DNA from: SLRI01 sp964576715
Lineage (GTDB): Bacteria > Pseudomonadota > Alphaproteobacteria > Geminicoccales > Geminicoccaceae
Direction: 5' to 3'
DNA length: 64,000 nt
Assembly: GCA_964576715.1 (NCBI GenBank)
Contig: CAZNWE010000001.1
Span: 45,300-109,299 of the forward strand
Position numbers and translations under genes: made by a program. Each line of letters opens with the position of its first letter. Positions within the stretch are counted from its first letter, which is position 1. This document shows positions 53,697 to 64,000 of the stretch, in pieces. The notes beneath the pieces were generated by a model. It was not told where the DNA came from, did not search any database, and was given only the letters and a program-made list of their open reading frames with translations.

Positions 53697-55172
53697 TCAG
53701 GCGGCTGCCGAGCTCGGCGATGGGTCGCGTCGCAGGCGGAGGGCTTGCTGCAGCCACTGCTTGGCGGCCAGCCCGGGCGTGAGCTCGATGCTGCGGGCGG
53801 TAAGGCGCGGTGCCAGGCTGCCGCTGCAGGCCACCTGCCCGAGGAGCCGCGCCAGCCGAGCGCCGATGCCGGTCGCGGCACCGGGAGCGACGTCATCGAG
53901 CAGGACGGCGAAGCGGCCGCCACCCAGATAGGCCGCGAGGTCCTCGGCCCGAACCTGCCGGCGCAGCGCCGGGCCCAGTGCCGCAAGGTAGCGATTGGCG
54001 GCGGCGTAGCCGGCGGCTTCGTTGAGCCGCGCCAGATTGACGAGTTCGATCACCAGCAAGGCCCGGCGATGCGGTGGCGCGAGATCGAGCGTCCGCAAAT
54101 GCTCCATAAAGAAACCGTGGTTGAACAGCCCAGTCAGGCTGTCGTGACAGAGGCCGAACAACTCACCGGGCGGTGGGGTGCAGAGCCGCTGCTGCAGCTC
54201 GACGAAGGTGAGCCAGAAATCCATCCGTGCGCGGACCAGCTCGGCCGGCTGCGGCAGGATCAGCCGATCGGACACCGGCAGATGAGCCAGTCGCTGCCGG
54301 GTCTCGAGCGGGTCCTCGACACCGCCGCGGTCGAGCACCAGCAGCGTGGCCATGGTGCCCAGCCCCGATAGCTCCGGCCAGCGCAACAGCTCGCGTCGAG
54401 CGACCGGGTTGGTGGCGAGCAGCACGACGAGGTCGAAGGCGCTGGTCGCCAGCGCCCCCTTGGCCTTCTCGAGATTGTCCGCATAGTTGATCAAGGCGCG
54501 TGCCAGGGCCTCGGCCACCTTGACCTTGTGCTGGCTCGCCGGGCCGATGACGAGCACGCGCGGGCGTGAAGCGGCGGCGGTCCGGGAGCGCGCCCGGGCG
54601 GCGGTGGGCTCGGCAGCGATGCTGACCGGCGGCGGGGCATCGCGCGGTGCCGTCGGCGACACCGCCGGCACCAGCGTTGGTGCGAACCGCGCCAAGGTCC
54701 GGCGGCGTTCGGCCAGCACCGCCCGGGCCCGGCCGAGCTGCTGCAGGGCGTCCAGCCGGGTGACCAGTTCGTCCGCGTCGAACGGATACGTCAAGAGGTC
54801 GTCCGGGCCCACGGCCAGGGCCTTGGAGAGTGAAATCTCGTCGTCCTCGGGCACCAGGGCGGCAACCGCCACCTGCTCGCCGGCCGCGCGTCGGGTGAGC
54901 GCGGCGAGCCTTCCAGCCGTCTGGCCGGCGGTCACCTCGACGAGCCGGATGCAAGCGTCGGGAAGGGTGCTGGCGAGCTCGCCGACGCGGCGGCGATGCG
55001 GCTGATACCCGCCGGCCGCCAGCCAGTCGGCGAGGCTGGCGAGACTGCCCGGCCGTGCTTCGACCAACTCCACGGGAAATGCCTGCCGCATCCGCCACTC
55101 CGCTTCCGGCAGCTGCAGGAACAGCGCGCAGCCGCTCATTCTGACGCTTGGATGCCACAGGCCTTGTTGCAT
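53697..55172 (-). CDS. PleD-like receiver protein with degenerate GGDEF domain
   Basis: The 491-residue protein has two CheY-like domains (about residues 25-150 and 200-310; PRVLVIGPASQHKVKVAEAL starts the second). A diguanylate-cyclase-like domain follows, beginning HDSLTGLFNHGFFMEHL. The active loop reads YLGGGRFAVLLDD, so GGDEF has become GGGRF without its acidic residue, and catalysis is unlikely. It may act as a c-di-GMP or GTP sensor or a scaffold. The ATG at 55172 is shown; an ATG at 55139 is also plausible. A 19-bp tandem duplication lies just upstream. Confidence 0.78.
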   Translation of the reverse strand: MQQGLWHPSVRMSGCALFLQLPEAEWRMRQAFPVELVEARPGSLASLADWLAAGGYQPHRRRVGELASTLPDACIRLVEVTAGQTAGRLAALTRRAAGEQVAVAALVPEDDEISLSKALAVGPDDLLTYPFDADELVTRLDALQQLGRARAVLAERRRTLARFAPTLVPAVSPTAPRDAPPPVSIAAEPTAARARSRTAAASRPRVLVIGPASQHKVKVAEALARALINYADNLEKAKGALATSAFDLVVLLATNPVARRELLRWPELSGLGTMATLLVLDRGGVEDPLETRQRLAHLPVSDRLILPQPAELVRARMDFWLTFVELQQRLCTPPPGELFGLCHDSLTGLFNHGFFMEHLRTLDLAPPHRRALLVIELVNLARLNEAAGYAAANRYLAALGPALRRQVRAEDLAAYLGGGRFAVLLDDVAPGAATGIGARLARLLGQVACSGSLAPRLTARSIELTPGLAAKQWLQQALRLRRDPSPSSAAA

Positions 55173-55186
55173 TTCCCTTAACGCTG

Positions 55187-55224
55187 CCCGCTATTTGGTG
55201 CCGTACCCGCTATTTGGTGCCGTA
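55187..55224. repeat. 19-bp tandem duplication at the end of upp
   Basis: CCCGCTATTTGGTGCCGTA occurs twice without a spacer. The second copy contains the last codons of upp (YGTK and stop, in antisense) and the first lies just beyond the stop. It also sits 15-52 bp upstream of the PleD-like start. It is a recent exact duplication or a local assembly error. Confidence 0.7.
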
Positions 55225-55839
55225 GATGCGATCGCCGGCATCACCGAGGCCGGGCAGGATGTAGCCGTGGTCGTTGAGCTCGCGGTCGATGGCGGCGGTG
55301 AAGATCACCACATCGGGATGCGCCTCCTGCAGCCGGCGGACACCTTCGGGTGCGGCCAGGAGGCAGCCGAACTTGATATCGCTGGCCCCGTCATGCTTGA
55401 TCCGGTCGATCGCGGCGACCGCGGAGTTCGCCGTGGCAAGCATCGGATCGACCACCACCACCGGCCGTTCGGCGAGATCCTCCGGCACCTTGTAGTAGTA
55501 CTCGACGGGCTGCAGCGTTGCCGGGTCGCGGTAGAGCCCGATGTGCCCGACCCGGGCCGACGGCACCAGATCGAGCATGCCATCCAACAGCCCGTTGCCG
55601 GCGCGCAGGATCGAGATCAGGCACAGCTTCTTGCCGACCAGGCGGCTCGCCAGCATCCGCTCGAGCGGGGTCTCGATCTCGACCTGCTCCAGCGGCAGGT
55701 TGCGGGTGATCTCGTAGCAGAGCAGGTGGGCGACCTCGCGCACCAGGCGGCGGAAATCCGCCGTCGCGGTCGTCGATCGGCGCATCAGTGTGAGCTTGTG
55801 TTGGACGAGCGGGTGGTCGACGACGATGATCTCGGGCAT
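55210..55839 (-). CDS. upp: Uracil phosphoribosyltransferase
   Basis: Upp makes UMP from uracil and PRPP. The 209-residue protein has the N-terminal VVDHPLVQHKLTLMRRSTT, ISILRAGNGLLDGML, the PRPP-binding loop VVVVDPMLATANSAVAAI and the C-terminal GYILPGLGDAGDRIYGTK. The length and motifs are standard. The ATG at 55839 is chosen. It is on the same strand as the URC4-like gene, 176 bp downstream of it, a pairing that fits uracil catabolism. Confidence 0.94.
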   Translation of the reverse strand: MPEIIVVDHPLVQHKLTLMRRSTTATADFRRLVREVAHLLCYEITRNLPLEQVEIETPLERMLASRLVGKKLCLISILRAGNGLLDGMLDLVPSARVGHIGLYRDPATLQPVEYYYKVPEDLAERPVVVVDPMLATANSAVAAIDRIKHDGASDIKFGCLLAAPEGVRRLQEAHPDVVIFTAAIDRELNDHGYILPGLGDAGDRIYGTK

Positions 55840-56015
55840 GCGGGCTTCTCGATTGCTGTGTGCCGGACCAGCTGGCCGCCGGACCAGGTGAGCGCCGCGG
55901 CGGTTGGGCGACGGTGCCAGCCACAAGACGCCCGGCCGGCGGGCGGGCGTGGGCTAACGCGGCCCGCCGATCCTTGCCGGGCGACGCCGAGCGCACCCCT
56001 GCTCGACCTCGTCTG

Positions 56016-57245
56016 TTAGAAGCTGCTCGCCATGATGGCAATCCCGGGGCCGGGCCGGTCGCGCCAATTGGCGGCGAGCTGTGCCAGCGGGCCCACGATC
56101 CGCACGACGGGCAGGTCATGCATGGTGTGCCCGAGCTCGGCGCGCAGCCGATCGACCAGTCGCTCGGCCAGGGCCACGGACAGCGCCCTGAGCTCGATCA
56201 CGATGTCCGAGCCCGGTGGATGGCGGAGCCGGGCGATCGCCGCATGGCGGGCGCGCACCAGGCCGAGTTCGAGCATCTGCTCGGCGAGCGGGCGGCTCGC
56301 CGGCACCGGCAGCTGGTCGAGATCGACGAGCTGTGCTCCGGCTTCCTCCAGCGGCTCGACGAGGTCGAGGATGAGCGCCAGCAGCGCTGCGTGGAACGGC
56401 ACGAGCTCCCGCGACCGATCCTCCGCCCAGGCGAGCGGATGCCGCCACACGTCGCCCGCCAGGTGGCCGCCGATCCGCACCGTGCTGGCGACCAGCGGAT
56501 CGATCAGCGGTGCCAGCATGTCGACGACCGTCTGCACGTCCAGCCGCGCCATTGCGCCGGAAGGTGGCGGCGCTCCATTGGCGGTGGGCGTCGGGGGGGC
56601 TGCGGCGCCGAGCAGCGGGTCGAGCAGTTGGCCGAAGCGGCCCTGGACGCCGAACAAATCGGGCATCTGCTCGAGTTGCGCCGCCAGTTGCTCGAGGCGT
56701 TGCCGGCGGCCTTGGTCGGCCAGCAGCTCGACCAGCGCGGTCGGCAGTGCGAGGGTGCTGTCACCGGCCAGGGCGCGGCGCAGGCCCGGCGCGTCGAGCA
56801 CGGCCTCGCCGGGGCTGCCGGCCGCGCAGCCGCCGGCCGCGAAGAAGCGGACCAGCGCATCGAGCGTCGCGCCGCCGGGCGGCAGCCCGGCGGGCTCGAG
56901 CACCCGGTGCAGGAGCGCGAGATCGGCGCCGCTCCGCGCCCGGGCGAGGGCATCGCCGCTGGCCACGGCCGCACCGAGGGCTTCGAGTGCTGCCGGCTGG
57001 TGTTGACGCAAGGTCTGCCAGAGATTGGCGAGGGCCGGGCCGGCGAGCGCTGTCGGTGCCAGGGCACTGTCGCGGGGCGTGCCGATCGCCTCGGCGAGCG
57101 CCAGCGCCACGGTGTTCACCGCCTCGGGCGAGAGCATGAAATGGTCGCTCTGCCCGCGCTCGGCAGCGGCCAGCAGCATCCACGCCCGTTCGCGGACCAC
57201 CTCCAGGCGATGCAGATGCTCGACGGCGGCAGCTTCATCCGGCAC
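56016..57245 (-). CDS. URC4/Urg3-like protein (uracil catabolism, DUF1688-like)
   Basis: The 409-residue protein resembles the URC4/Urg3 family of the URC pathway for uracil breakdown. The N-terminal ERAWMLLAAAERGQSDHFML matches the family opening. The C-terminal part is closest: MPDLFGVQGRFGQLLDPLL, GGHLAGDVWRHPLAW, ELVPFHAALLALILDLVEPL-EEAG and IVIELRALSVALAERLV. The middle is more diverged. Start GTG at 57245 follows an excellent GGGAGGT ribosome-binding site. The upp gene next door supports the assignment. URC1 (a GTP cyclohydrolase II-like protein) is not in the window. Confidence 0.65.
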   Translation of the reverse strand: MPDEAAAVEHLHRLEVVRERAWMLLAAAERGQSDHFMLSPEAVNTVALALAEAIGTPRDSALAPTALAGPALANLWQTLRQHQPAALEALGAAVASGDALARARSGADLALLHRVLEPAGLPPGGATLDALVRFFAAGGCAAGSPGEAVLDAPGLRRALAGDSTLALPTALVELLADQGRRQRLEQLAAQLEQMPDLFGVQGRFGQLLDPLLGAAAPPTPTANGAPPPSGAMARLDVQTVVDMLAPLIDPLVASTVRIGGHLAGDVWRHPLAWAEDRSRELVPFHAALLALILDLVEPLEEAGAQLVDLDQLPVPASRPLAEQMLELGLVRARHAAIARLRHPPGSDIVIELRALSVALAERLVDRLRAELGHTMHDLPVVRIVGPLAQLAANWRDRPGPGIAIMASSF

Positions 57246-57338
57246 TCTTACCTCCCATCGATGTCTGACCCTCGCGGCGTGCCCAATCTCGACGGATGCC
57301 GCCACTGCAGCCCGAAACGGACCCGCTGCGAACCGACC

Positions 57339-58043
57339 ATGCGGACCCGCGTCAAAGTCTGTTGTATCGCTTCGCGCGAAGAGGCGGCAATGGCGATCGC
57401 CGCCGNNNNNNNNNNNNNNNNNNNNNNNNNNNNNNNNNNNNNNNNNNNNNNNNNNNNNNNNNNNNNNNNNNNNNNNNNNNNNNNNNNNNNNNNNNNNNNN
57501 NNNNNGGCGATCGCCGCCGCGGTGCCGCCTGGCGTGACGACCGTGCTGCTGTCGAGTGCCACCGAGCTCGCACAGCTGCAGGCCGAACTGCGCCTGGTGC
57601 GGCCGGCCGTGCTGCAACTCGTCGATGCGGTCGACCCGGCGGTGCCGCAGCGGCTGCGGCGCCAAGCCTGCGGCGCCCGGCTGCTGCCGGTCCTGCATGT
57701 GCGCGACATCACCATGGTGCGCACGGCCCGCGACCTGGCCGCGGCAGTCGACGGGTTCCGGCTCGACAGCGGCCGACCCGAAGCGGCGATCAAGGAGCTC
57801 GGCGGCACCGGTTGCACGCATGACTGGGCGTTGAGCCGGGCCGTGGTCGAGGCGGTCGACCGACCGGTCTTCTTGGCAGGCGGGCTCGGCCCCGCCACTA
57901 TCGCCCGGGCCATCGCCGAGGTGCGGCCCTTCGGGGTCGACCTCTGCAGCGGCCTGCGCACCGATGGGCGGCTCGACCCGGGTCTGCTCGCCTGCTTCAT
58001 GCAACAGGTCGCCAACGCCGATCAGGGGAGCCAGACCAGATGA
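57339..58043 (+). CDS. Phosphoribosylanthranilate isomerase-like protein, interrupted by a gap
   Basis: The TIM-barrel protein has the TrpF-type catalytic cysteine in RVKVCCIAS (usually KxCGI), the aspartate in GFRLDSGRPE and the phosphate-binding segments KELGGTGCTHDWAL and FLAGGLGPATIARAI. GVDLCSGLRTDG follows. The second Cys in place of Gly and the changed end motif mark a diverged branch, so a role other than tryptophan synthesis is possible. A 100-N gap (57406-57505) replaces the barrel's first helix-strand unit. It overlaps threonine synthase by ATGA rather than lying next to trpB/trpA. Confidence 0.68.
   Translation: MRTRVKVCCIASREEAAMAIAAXXXXXXXXXXXXXXXXXXXXXXXXXXXXXXXXXXAIAAAVPPGVTTVLLSSATELAQLQAELRLVRPAVLQLVDAVDPAVPQRLRRQACGARLLPVLHVRDITMVRTARDLAAAVDGFRLDSGRPEAAIKELGGTGCTHDWALSRAVVEAVDRPVFLAGGLGPATIARAIAEVRPFGVDLCSGLRTDGRLDPGLLACFMQQVANADQGSQTR
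57392..57519. other. Scaffold gap (N at 57406-57505) inside the trpF-like gene
   Basis: Fourteen bases (GGCGATCGCCGCCG) occur on both sides of the gap. Unlike the first gap, simply merging the ends would delete roughly 25-30 residues expected between the KVCC strand and AIAAAVPPGV. Some sequence is therefore probably missing here. Confidence 0.7.
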
Positions 58044-59293
58044 TCGCCGACAATCTGAACCTCACCGAGGAACGCCCGACCTTCGTCACCCATCTCGAGT
58101 GCAGCATGACCGGCGAGCGCTACGCAGCCGACCAGCTGCACAATCTCTCGAAGATCGGCCGCCCACTCCTGGTCCGCTACGACCTCGCTGGCGTCAGCAA
58201 GGCGCTGACCAGGGAGACCTTGGCGGCCCGACCCACTGATCTCTGGCGCTGGCGCGAGCTGCTGCCGGTCCGCAAGGTCGAGAACATCGTCAGCCTGGGC
58301 GAGTGTGCGACGCCCTTGATCGAGCTCTCGACCCTGGCCGCCCGGCACGGCGCCACCGGTGCGCTCATCGTCAAGGACGAGGGCCGGCTGCCGACCGGCT
58401 CGTTCAAGGCCAGGGGCCTCGTCATGGCGGTCTCGATGGCCAAGGAGCTGGGGGTCGCGCACATGGCGATGCCGACCAACGGCAATGCCGGGGCAGCACT
58501 TTCGGCCTATGCCAGCCATTGCGGCATCAAGACCACCATCTTCTGCCCCGAGGACACGCCCGAGACCAATATCAGCGAGATGGCGCTGCAGGGGGCCGAC
58601 GTCTATCGCGTCAACGGCCTGATCGACGACTGCGGCAAGCTCGTGGCTGCCGGCAAGGAGCAGGTCGGCTGGTTCGACACCTCGACCCTGAAGGAGCCGT
58701 ACCGGATCGAAGGCAAGAAGACGATGGGCCTCGAGCTCGTCGAGCAGCTCGGCTTCGATGTCCCCGACGTCATCTTCTACCCGACCGGTGGCGGCACCGG
58801 GCTCATCGGCATGTGGAAAGCCTTCGCCGAACTCGAGGCCATCGGCTTCATCGGGCCTGAGCGCCCGCGCATGGTGGCGGTCCAGGCCGCCGGCTGTGCG
58901 CCCATGGTCAAGGCCTTCGAGGACGGCGTCGAGCACGCGCCGCGCTGGGAGAACGCGGAGACCATCGCCTGGGGCATCCGCGTGCCGCAGGCGGTGGGCG
59001 ACTTCCTCATCCTGCGCGCGGTGCGCGAGAGCGGCGGCTACGCCATGGCGGTCACCGACGACGCCATCCAGGCCGGGCTCGACGAGGTCGCGAGGGACGA
59101 GGGCTTCCTCCTCTGCCCGGAGGGGGCGGCCACCTACGCCGCCTGGAAGCGGAGCCTGGAAGAGGGCCGCATCGCGCCCACCGACCGCTGCGTCCTCTTC
59201 AACTGCGCCACCGGCCTCAAATACGCGCTGCCGAAGAGCGAGCAGAGCCTCGACCGCCACGCCGACATCGACTGGCAGCGGTTCAAGCGCTGA
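58040..59293 (+). CDS. thrC: Threonine synthase
   Basis: ThrC converts O-phosphohomoserine to threonine with PLP. The 417-residue protein has the PLP lysine in RLPTGSFKARGLVMAV. It also has the TNGNAGAALSAYA loop, the phosphate site FYPTGGGTGLIGMWKAF and the C-terminal LLCPEGAATYAAW. The N-terminal region that often carries a CxxC zinc ribbon reads LECSMTGERY, so that site is lost. The start is ATG at 58040, overlapping the TrpF-like stop by 4 bp. Another fold-type II lyase on a related substrate is a minor alternative. Confidence 0.85.
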   Translation: MIADNLNLTEERPTFVTHLECSMTGERYAADQLHNLSKIGRPLLVRYDLAGVSKALTRETLAARPTDLWRWRELLPVRKVENIVSLGECATPLIELSTLAARHGATGALIVKDEGRLPTGSFKARGLVMAVSMAKELGVAHMAMPTNGNAGAALSAYASHCGIKTTIFCPEDTPETNISEMALQGADVYRVNGLIDDCGKLVAAGKEQVGWFDTSTLKEPYRIEGKKTMGLELVEQLGFDVPDVIFYPTGGGTGLIGMWKAFAELEAIGFIGPERPRMVAVQAAGCAPMVKAFEDGVEHAPRWENAETIAWGIRVPQAVGDFLILRAVRESGGYAMAVTDDAIQAGLDEVARDEGFLLCPEGAATYAAWKRSLEEGRIAPTDRCVLFNCATGLKYALPKSEQSLDRHADIDWQRFKR

Positions 59294-59543
59294 GCCCGAA
59301 TCGGCCGTCTCGACCGTGCCGACGACCAGTCGGCGCCAGCCAGCCGAAGACGCCCCCGGCATGGCGAGCACACCGCAAAACGGAAACGCTGCCGCCGTCG
59401 CGTCGAGAGCGCGACCCACCAAATCCGGCAGAGGTGGGCGTGTCGGGGCCGCGTGTCCGAGGCTGACCGGCCGCCCAAAAAAGGTCGACCGGGCAGCCTC
59501 TTCCCGTATCGTATAGCGGGATCGGTTGGGCCGGCGACGCGCC

Positions 59544-59753
59544 ATGATCGAGATCACCTTCCTCGTGGAAGAAGACCCGGCAGGCGGCTTCGTTGCCGAC
59601 GCCGTCGGCCAGCGCATCTTCACGCAAGCCGATACCGCCGAAGAGCTGCACGGGATGGTTCGCGATGCCGTCCGCTGTCATTTCGCCCATGAGCCCGAGC
59701 CGCCGAAGCTGATCCGCCTGCACTTCGCCCGCGACGAGGTCATCGCCGCCTGA
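59544..59753 (+). CDS. Solitary HicB-like small protein
   Basis: This 69-residue protein has the partial RNase-H-like HicB fold: ITFLVEEDPAGGFVADAVG, then IFTQADTAEELHGMVRDAVRCHF and the end LIRLHFARDEVIAA. Similar short proteins are widespread and often wrongly named 2-oxoisovalerate dehydrogenase. In many genomes a HicA-like toxin gene is adjacent. None is seen here: dnaE2 follows convergently 22 bp away and the 250 bp upstream hold no gene. It may be an orphan antitoxin or regulator. Confidence 0.72.
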   Translation: MIEITFLVEEDPAGGFVADAVGQRIFTQADTAEELHGMVRDAVRCHFAHEPEPPKLIRLHFARDEVIAA

Positions 59754-59775
59754 ACAAGGCGTCGCTTCACCCACC

Positions 59776-63027
<3,252 letters not shown>

Positions 63028-63066
63028 AACGTTTGCTCGATCTGCACTATACCGATCCGGTCGCGT

Positions 63067-63291
63067 TCATTCCTCACTGCTCACGCTGTCATCGAGTTTC
63101 CGATAGCCGTCGATCTCGATGGTCGCGTGGCGAAACGCTGCGCGGACGATCGCAGGATCGTGGATCTCGCTCAGTCCATCGACGATAAGAATGATGAGCT
63201 CTTCTTCCAACGTTCGACCGTTGCAAATTGCGTTGACGTCGATCCGCCGCAGAGCCTGTTCTTCGATGTCCGTTACGACGAGGTCTGCCAT
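63067..63291 (-). CDS. Ribbon-helix-helix (FitA/VapB-like) small protein
   Basis: The 74-residue protein begins MADLVVTDIEEQALRRIDV, followed by NAICNGRTLEEELIILIVDGL, the pattern of FitA-type RHH antitoxins. The C-terminal acidic tail (KLDDSVSSEE) could contact a toxin. No PIN-domain toxin gene follows. It has visibly more A/T than imuB and dnaE2. It lies 16 bp after the XRE gene and 39 bp before dnaE2, all on one strand, so it is probably co-transcribed with the mutagenesis cassette. Confidence 0.65.
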   Translation of the reverse strand: MADLVVTDIEEQALRRIDVNAICNGRTLEEELIILIVDGLSEIHDPAIVRAAFRHATIEIDGYRKLDDSVSSEE

Positions 63292-63307
63292 CAGGGTGCC
63301 TCCAAAA

Positions 63308-63649
63308 TCATTGCTCGGCGGAAGCCGCCGGCTCGATCGGCACGAGATCGTCGACCGCGACGTCTAGAACCGTGGCGAGGCGGCGGAGGGTGTCGGGGGT
63401 GCCGTGGCGCCGGCCGATCTCGAGATGGCCGATATGGCCAGGCGTGAGGCCGGTCAGGGCGGCGAGCTCGGCCCGGCTGAGGCCGCGATGCTCGCGCCAG
63501 ACCTTCAGAGGTTTCTCGTCGTCGAGCAGACGGTCGACGACGGCAGCCGGAATTGTGCGGCGATTCGGATCATTCGTGATCGTTTCGATGTCGAGCGCAT
63601 CCTCCAAGTCCTCGCGCTGCTCCATTAGTTGTGACTCGACCATCGGCAT
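63308..63649 (-). CDS. XRE-family HTH antitoxin-like regulator
   Basis: The 113-residue protein has a C-terminal helix-turn-helix (LSRAELAALTGLTPGHIGHLEIGRR, about residues 60-85) preceded by PLKVWREHRG. This is the pattern of XRE antitoxins paired with RelE/ParE or HigB toxins. The N-terminal segment RRTIPAAVVDRLLDDEK fits the same group. No toxin is adjacent. The start is uncertain: ATG at 63649 is used, and GTG at 63667 or ATG at 63643 or 63625 are alternatives. It lies between imuB and dnaE2. Confidence 0.7.
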   Translation of the reverse strand: MPMVESQLMEQREDLEDALDIETITNDPNRRTIPAAVVDRLLDDEKPLKVWREHRGLSRAELAALTGLTPGHIGHLEIGRRHGTPDTLRRLATVLDVAVDDLVPIEPAASAEQ

Positions 63650-63700
63650 TGCCTCAGTGGTTCGCACGCGAAAGATATAGGTCGGCTGCTTGGCGTCGTC

Positions 63701-64000
63701 TCACTCGAAAAACCCGTGCACGTGCCAGGCCGGCGGCAGGGCATCGCCGAAGCGGCCGTCGCGGTAGAGCCAGAGCAGCTGCCCCGCCGTGTCGACCACC
63801 CGATAGTAGTCGCGCGGGCGCGGCAGAGGCCGGTCGGTTCGCCACCATTCGGGCTCGAGGCGCTCGGGCCCGCTCGCCGCTCGCACCTTCTCGCTCTGGC
63901 CGAAGCGGCGCAGCAGGATGGGTGGGCCGTCGGGGACCGGGGCCATGGCGTCGATGCGGGCCGGCTGGTCGAGGAGGCGGAGCGGGCGGGGTCGCGGGGC
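63701..64000 (-). CDS. imuB: ImuB-type Y-family polymerase-like protein (3' end only)
   Basis: Only the last 99 residues are in the window. They show the ImuB C-terminal region: RPLRLLDQPARIDAMAPVP, PPILLRRFGQSEKVRAASGPERLEPEWW and PRDYYRVVDTAGQLLWLYRDG, ending WHVHGFFE. ImuB is a catalytically dead Y-family protein that bridges the beta clamp, ImuA and DnaE2. The gene continues beyond the right edge, where imuA is expected. Identity is supported by dnaE2 downstream. Confidence 0.85.
   Translation of the reverse strand, partial: APRPRPLRLLDQPARIDAMAPVPDGPPILLRRFGQSEKVRAASGPERLEPEWWRTDRPLPRPRDYYRVVDTAGQLLWLYRDGRFGDALPPAWHVHGFFE

Overview
The window is GC-rich, densely coded chromosomal DNA of an alphaproteobacterium. 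The evidence is a recG / sdhE / mfd / DUF502 block, an aapJ-metC divergent pair, an imuB-dnaE2 mutagenesis cassette, many GTG and TTG starts, and ATGA/GTGA stop-start overlaps. A Rhodospirillales-like lineage is plausible but is inference. I see no rRNA, tRNA, CRISPR array, insertion sequence or prophage. Two 100-N scaffold gaps lie at 46806-46905 and 57406-57505.

Layout. 1-2140: general amino-acid binding protein (aapJ, partial) divergent from metC, with palindromes between them. 2124-6422: tlyA, a DUF4864 protein, and a dppC-dppD-dppF peptide transporter set without dppB or dppA. 6419-13953: a coiled-coil hypothetical, a DUF502 membrane protein, recG, sdhE and mfd. 14217-21613 (minus): a tightly coupled five-gene operon of cyclase/ATPase/TPR regulator, YcaO, TfuA, thermolysin-like metalloprotease and a protein ending in nine near-identical hexapeptides (SRAMMQ). 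This is the most unusual part of the window and looks like an undescribed YcaO/TfuA peptide-modification system. 21753-25630: an orphan peptide-binding protein, a HAD phosphatase, an SDR and a one-TM protein. 25944-31037: a cell-surface cluster with two sulfotransferases, a GT8-like protein, an LpxL-like acyltransferase and an ELM1-family protein.

31052-46767: lipoprotein hydrolase, SelO, then phosphonate metabolism. PhnW, PhnY and PhnA turn 2-aminoethylphosphonate into acetate and phosphate. PhnS/T/V import it, a LysR regulator is divergent, and a PbfA-like enzyme may feed in the 1-hydroxy derivative. Cytochrome b561, a small membrane protein and an atypical ClC channel lie in between. 46906-50503: sugar ABC transporter rbsBAC. 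50776-59293: pentapeptide protein, lipB, agmatinase-family enzyme, a PleD-like protein with a degenerate GGDEF motif, upp with a URC4-like uracil catabolism gene, a TrpF-like protein and threonine synthase. 59544-64000: a solitary HicB-like protein and the 3' end of an imuB-dnaE2 cassette interrupted by two small antitoxin-like genes.

Regulatory structure is abundant between genes: a perfect 38-bp palindrome, paired palindromes at aapJ/metC, an 18-bp tandem repeat before the YcaO operon, three copies of an 11-bp element before cytochrome b561, a LysR-type box at phnW and a LacI-type operator at rbsB. All functional statements come from reading protein motifs and context, with no database search.
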